Assembly: GCA_027294925.1 (NCBI GenBank)
Contig: JAPULM010000147.1
Coordinates: 1 to 5,164 of the forward strand
Length of the DNA: 5,164 nt
Direction: 5' to 3'
Origin: a bacterium
GTDB taxonomy: Bacteria; Tectomicrobia; Entotheonellia; Entotheonellales; Entotheonellaceae
Shown: piece after piece, positions 5,027 to 5,164 of the stretch
Numbering within the stretch: position 1 is the first letter of the stretch
How the letters are laid out: the number at the start of each line of letters is the position of its first letter
Made by a program: the position numbers and the translations under genes
The notes under the pieces: model-generated
The model's input: only the letters and a program-made list of their open reading frames with translations
The model's database searches: none
What the model was told of the DNA's origin: nothing

Positions 5027-5058
5027 ATGAGATGATGGATATGAATATGGAAGGGTAA
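5027..5058 (+). CDS. Possible leader micro-ORFs (M-R-stop overlapping a Met-rich 8-mer)
   Basis: Behind the perfect Shine-Dalgarno at 5011-5020, the best-placed start is ATG at 5027 (9-base spacing from GGAGG). It encodes only Met-Arg before TGA at 5033-5035. A second ATG at 5032 overlaps that stop and reads MMDMNMEG to a TAA at 5056-5058; the same frame extends back to ATG 5020 as MPYEMMDMNMEG. So strong a ribosome binding site with no full gene behind it suggests a regulatory leader ORF or the debris of a lost gene. There is no evidence that a peptide is made. Confidence 0.25.
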
Positions 5059-5100
5059 TATTACATTGTTTTCAGACTTGAATAGAAGGGTTTAAAATTA

Positions 5101-5110
5101 AAAGGAGGTG
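5101..5110 (+). promoter_or_regulatory. Ribosome binding site of the last gene
   Basis: AAAGGAGGTG lies 6 bases before ATG at 5117, a near-perfect Shine-Dalgarno at good spacing. It makes the start of the truncated gene secure. Confidence 0.85.
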
Positions 5111-5116
5111 AAAATC

Positions 5117-5164
5117 ATGCGTATCAAGACAATCGTTGCAGGCGCTGCCATTGCTTTGGCCGCC
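5117..5164 (+). CDS. Start of an exported protein, cut by the window end
   Basis: ATG at 5117 follows a near-perfect Shine-Dalgarno, and 16 codons are visible: MRIKTIVAGAAIALAA. Basic residues followed by a small hydrophobic Ala/Gly/Ile run make a classic Sec signal peptide, so the mature product should be periplasmic or outer-membrane. The frame is open at the window end, and nothing can be said of the mature protein. Upstream lie the structured leader, the strong terminator and the micro-ORFs, so expression may depend on readthrough of 4920-4965 or on a promoter I could not identify with confidence. Confidence 0.75.
   Translation, partial: MRIKTIVAGAAIALAA

Noticed and set aside
4836..5030. 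64-codon plus-strand open frame with a TTG start (internal ATG at 4902 after AGGGGG)
   Set aside because: The TTG has no Shine-Dalgarno, only a C-run. The frame crosses the 17-bp terminator stem and its T-run, and the product resembles nothing known. The internal ATG at 4902 has a partial Shine-Dalgarno, so a 42-residue product cannot be fully excluded.
5071..5098. Promoter-like TTCAGA-N16-TAAAAT
   Set aside because: The boxes score fairly well, but transcription would start inside the Shine-Dalgarno at 5101-5110 and remove the ribosome binding site of the following gene.

Overview
The window looks like chromosomal DNA from a mid-GC Gram-negative bacterium. It encodes an outer-membrane secretin and a Sec-exported periplasmic protein, and it uses strong AAGGAGG-type ribosome binding sites. 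The protein styles recall Nitrospirota, NC10 or deltaproteobacterial-like genomes, but the sequence alone does not fix the taxon. No tRNA, rRNA, CRISPR array, transposase or integrase was found.

Layout. Bases 2-1009 (+) hold the 3' part of a secretin gene that starts outside the window. A 160-base convergent gap follows, then a periplasmic SHOCT-domain protein on the minus strand (1170-1982) with a clear ribosome binding site. Bases 1983-2306 hold its upstream region and no intact gene. Bases 2307-2504 (+) hold a decayed 3' tail of a plant/Zymomonas-type pyruvate decarboxylase gene with an in-frame stop. Next come two minus-strand genes: a small four-helix membrane protein (3869-4420), read first, and an MFS transporter (2510-3853). 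They lie in the same reading frame, separated by one TGA codon and 15 bases. A CRP-like palindrome covers the junction. Immediately beyond is a second gene tail on the plus strand (4409-4675), the C-terminus of an ABC_sub_bind-family substrate-binding protein. Its homology runs into the start of the membrane-protein gene.

The last 490 bases are regulatory in character. They contain an intrinsic terminator (4732-4764), a TTGACA promoter (4771-4800), a structured untranslated RNA of about 160 nt ending in a very strong intrinsic terminator (4920-4965), and tiny reading frames behind a perfect Shine-Dalgarno. The window then ends inside the signal peptide of a new exported protein (from 5117).

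The main points of interest are two. First, the two-gene membrane/transporter unit is bracketed on both sides by 5'-truncated plus-strand gene tails, which suggests a replacement or insertion scar. Second, the structured leader with its terminator matches no riboswitch class I could recognise. The genes do not form one pathway: this reads as a rearranged accessory stretch between unrelated units, not a coherent new system.
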